Positions 7,287 to 7,803 of a stretch of DNA of 7,803 nucleotides are shown piece by piece; position 1 is the first letter of the stretch; the number at the start of each line of letters is the position of its first letter. Below the pieces are notes generated by a model. That model was not told the origin of the DNA, did no database searches, and saw nothing but the letters and a program-made list of their open reading frames with translations. Origin of the DNA: an uncultured Clostridium sp. (lineage in GTDB: Bacteria; Bacillota; Clostridia; Lachnospirales; Lachnospiraceae); contig URNT01000069.1 of NCBI GenBank assembly GCA_900549235.1, positions 1 to 7,803 on the forward strand, in the 5' to 3' direction. Position numbers and translations under genes: made by a program.

Positions 7287-7378
7287 TTTTATCTTCATTT
7301 TCCTGAAGGTCATACCGGATATAATAATCACGAAATCATATACCCACACCAAGGATCGGAGTGTGAATATCAGATTAG

Positions 7379-7407
7379 GGTGCACACGCGCACCATATTA
7401 TTATAAA
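7379..7407 (+). promoter_or_regulatory. Putative promoter and operator of the HTH gene
   Basis: GGTGC (7379-7383) and GCACC (7390-7394) form an inverted repeat with a 6-nt loop. Directly after it come overlapping -10-like hexamers, TATTAT (7396-7401) and TATAAA (7402-7407), about 40 bases before the HTH ATG. No convincing -35 hexamer was found, which would fit a weak or activator-dependent promoter. A palindrome beside a -10 box is a common layout for autoregulation by Cro/C1 proteins, but this is inference. A further TATAAT at 7320-7325 also lacks a good -35. Confidence 0.33.
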
Positions 7408-7445
7408 TCAATGCCCCTTAAAATACAAGGAGAGGTGGTACAGAG

Positions 7446-7655
7446 ATGATTAAATATGACCGGTTATGGGCAACACTAAAAGAGAAAGACATCAGCCAGT
7501 ATAAACTGATCAAAGATTATGGGATTGATAAAGCACAGCTTCACAGACTTCGGAAAAATATGATTGTGAAAACACTCGTTTTAAACAACCTCTGTAAAAT
7601 TCTCAATTGCAGAATCGAGGAAATTATGGAATATGTTCCCGATGAAGATGAATAG
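7446..7655 (+). CDS. Small Cro/C1-type HTH transcriptional regulator
   Basis: This is a 69-residue stand-alone DNA-binding protein. It has an initial helix (YDRLWATLKEKD), the turn and second helix SQYKLIKDYGI, the recognition helix DKAQLHRLRKN (about 29-39), and the later helices TLVLNNLCKILNC and IEEIMEYV. This is the XRE/Cro-C1 pattern in its compact HTH_26-like form. The acidic tail (PDEDE) completes the usual length of about 65-70 residues, so nothing seems truncated. The ATG follows AGGAG (7428-7432) and AGGTGG (7433-7438, 7-nt spacer). It is transcribed away from the cyclase gene and is followed at once by a terminator, so it is monocistronic. Such proteins occur in mobile elements and as local repressors. 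Control of itself or of the cyclase gene is plausible from position but unproven. Confidence 0.88.
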   Translation: MIKYDRLWATLKEKDISQYKLIKDYGIDKAQLHRLRKNMIVKTLVLNNLCKILNCRIEEIMEYVPDEDE

Positions 7656-7701
7656 GAAACAATACTTGTCACAAATGGCGGTGTTGTTTCTTTTCTTTTT
7701 T
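7656..7701 (+). terminator. Rho-independent terminator of the HTH gene
   Basis: The hairpin starts on the base after the HTH stop codon. GAAACAATACT (7656-7666) pairs with GGTGTTGTTTC (7680-7690) in an 11-bp stem that includes two G-U pairs, around a 13-nt loop. A T-rich tract, TTTTCTTTTTT (7691-7701), follows. The stem is A/T-rich and of moderate strength, but the position is ideal. Confidence 0.72.
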
Positions 7702-7803
7702 CCCAAAAAGAGCGGGCTTTGGAGTGCTGGCTTAAAAACGCCCGTTTACGGTTCTATACACGCCCGATTCCGATTGGCGGAACTATCCGGATATCCTGGA
7801 TGA
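7675..7803 (+). CDS. Doubtful 42-codon ORF ending on the last base
   Basis: An ATG at 7675 inside the terminator loop opens a frame of 42 codons whose TGA is 7801-7803. It begins with a hydrophobic run encoded by the terminator T-tract (MAVLFLFFFPKK) and ends with ARFRLAELSGYPG. No ribosome site precedes the ATG, and the start overlaps a terminator, so independent translation is unlikely. The later part (from about 7710) is GC-richer than the HTH gene and could be the edge of another element. I do not recognise the sequence. Confidence 0.2.
   Translation: MAVLFLFFFPKKSGLWSAGLKTPVYGSIHARFRLAELSGYPG

Larger units (their letters stand above)
7088..7335 (-). pseudogene. Possible relic of a small gene in two frames
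   Basis: Two overlapping open stretches without usable start codons run leftward. The first, 7335-7225 (36 codons, then TAA), reads like protein: YIRYDLQENEDKSYIDLKF and onward. The second, 7234-7088 (48 codons, then TGA), contains AVPAPPESLKEEKQKILDIL. Codon choice looks natural for an AT-rich Firmicute. One frame closes where the other opens, at about 7225-7237, as expected of a gene 3' end carrying a frameshift. Neither has an ATG or GTG near its beginning. I do not recognise the family. Chance is a real alternative, because open frames of this size occur in non-coding DNA, and the cyclase promoter lies inside the stretch. Confidence 0.27.
7069..7445. other. 377-nt divergent intergenic region
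   Basis: This AT-rich region lies between the leftward cyclase gene and the rightward HTH gene. It holds the cyclase ribosome site, a strong minus-strand promoter at 7253-7280, an imperfect tandem repeat at 7243-7286, two short inverted repeats on the HTH side (7345-7365 and 7379-7394), the HTH ribosome site, and two out-of-phase gene-like frames on the minus strand (7088-7335). If the promoter is right, the cyclase mRNA has a leader of about 180 nt. I recognised no riboswitch fold in that leader, and no c-di-GMP riboswitch in particular. Confidence 0.7.

Noticed and set aside
7705..7744. Minus-strand terminator formed by CGGGC/GCCCG with a T5 run
   Set aside because: The stem is only five base pairs with a 22-nt loop, too weak to call.

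Overview
The window looks like chromosomal DNA of a low-to-moderate GC Firmicute. The best guess is a clostridial, Lachnospiraceae-type gut anaerobe. This rests on strong AGGAGG-type ribosome sites, tight overlapping genes, a GerMN lipoprotein, a DegV protein and a dCache-GGDEF protein. The assignment is an inference from gene style, not from a marker gene.

Left block (about 58-5121, all minus strand, GC-rich by eye, near one half). Four genes are packed like an operon and read right to left: an ABC exporter half-transporter (3364-5121), a DegV-family fatty-acid-binding protein (2478-3347), a membrane sensor histidine kinase with a GTG start (996-2477), and a lipoprotein with two GerMN domains (58-999). 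The gaps are 16 nt, 0 nt and a 4-nt ATGA overlap, which suggests co-transcription and translational coupling. No response regulator gene lies in the window. The four products act at or near the membrane, which suggests an envelope role, but nothing in the sequence names the signal or the substrate. The 57 bases left of the lipoprotein gene may hold the start of one more gene.

Middle (5122-7068). After a 66-nt gap containing a perfect 13-nt palindrome lies a minus-strand diguanylate cyclase gene with a dCache-type sensor. It is markedly AT-rich compared with the block on its left, so the composition breaks at about 5190. The protein has two membrane segments, a large external sensor, a PAS-like cytoplasmic segment, an I-site (RKSD) and a GGDEL active-site motif.

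Right block (7069-7803). A 377-nt AT-rich region separates the cyclase gene from a divergent plus-strand gene for a 69-residue Cro/C1-type HTH protein (7446-7655). This region holds a near-consensus extended -10 promoter facing the cyclase gene, an imperfect tandem repeat that overlaps that promoter, short inverted repeats near the HTH gene, and two out-of-phase reading frames that look like remains of an older gene. A terminator hairpin follows the HTH stop codon immediately. The last 100 bases return to higher GC and carry a doubtful 42-codon ORF that ends on the final base.

I saw no tRNA, rRNA, CRISPR array, insertion sequence or recognisable riboswitch. Nothing here is clearly a new system. 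The most interesting parts are the regulatory region between the cyclase and HTH genes, the coding relic within it, and the kinase without a regulator in an ABC-DegV-kinase-GerMN operon.
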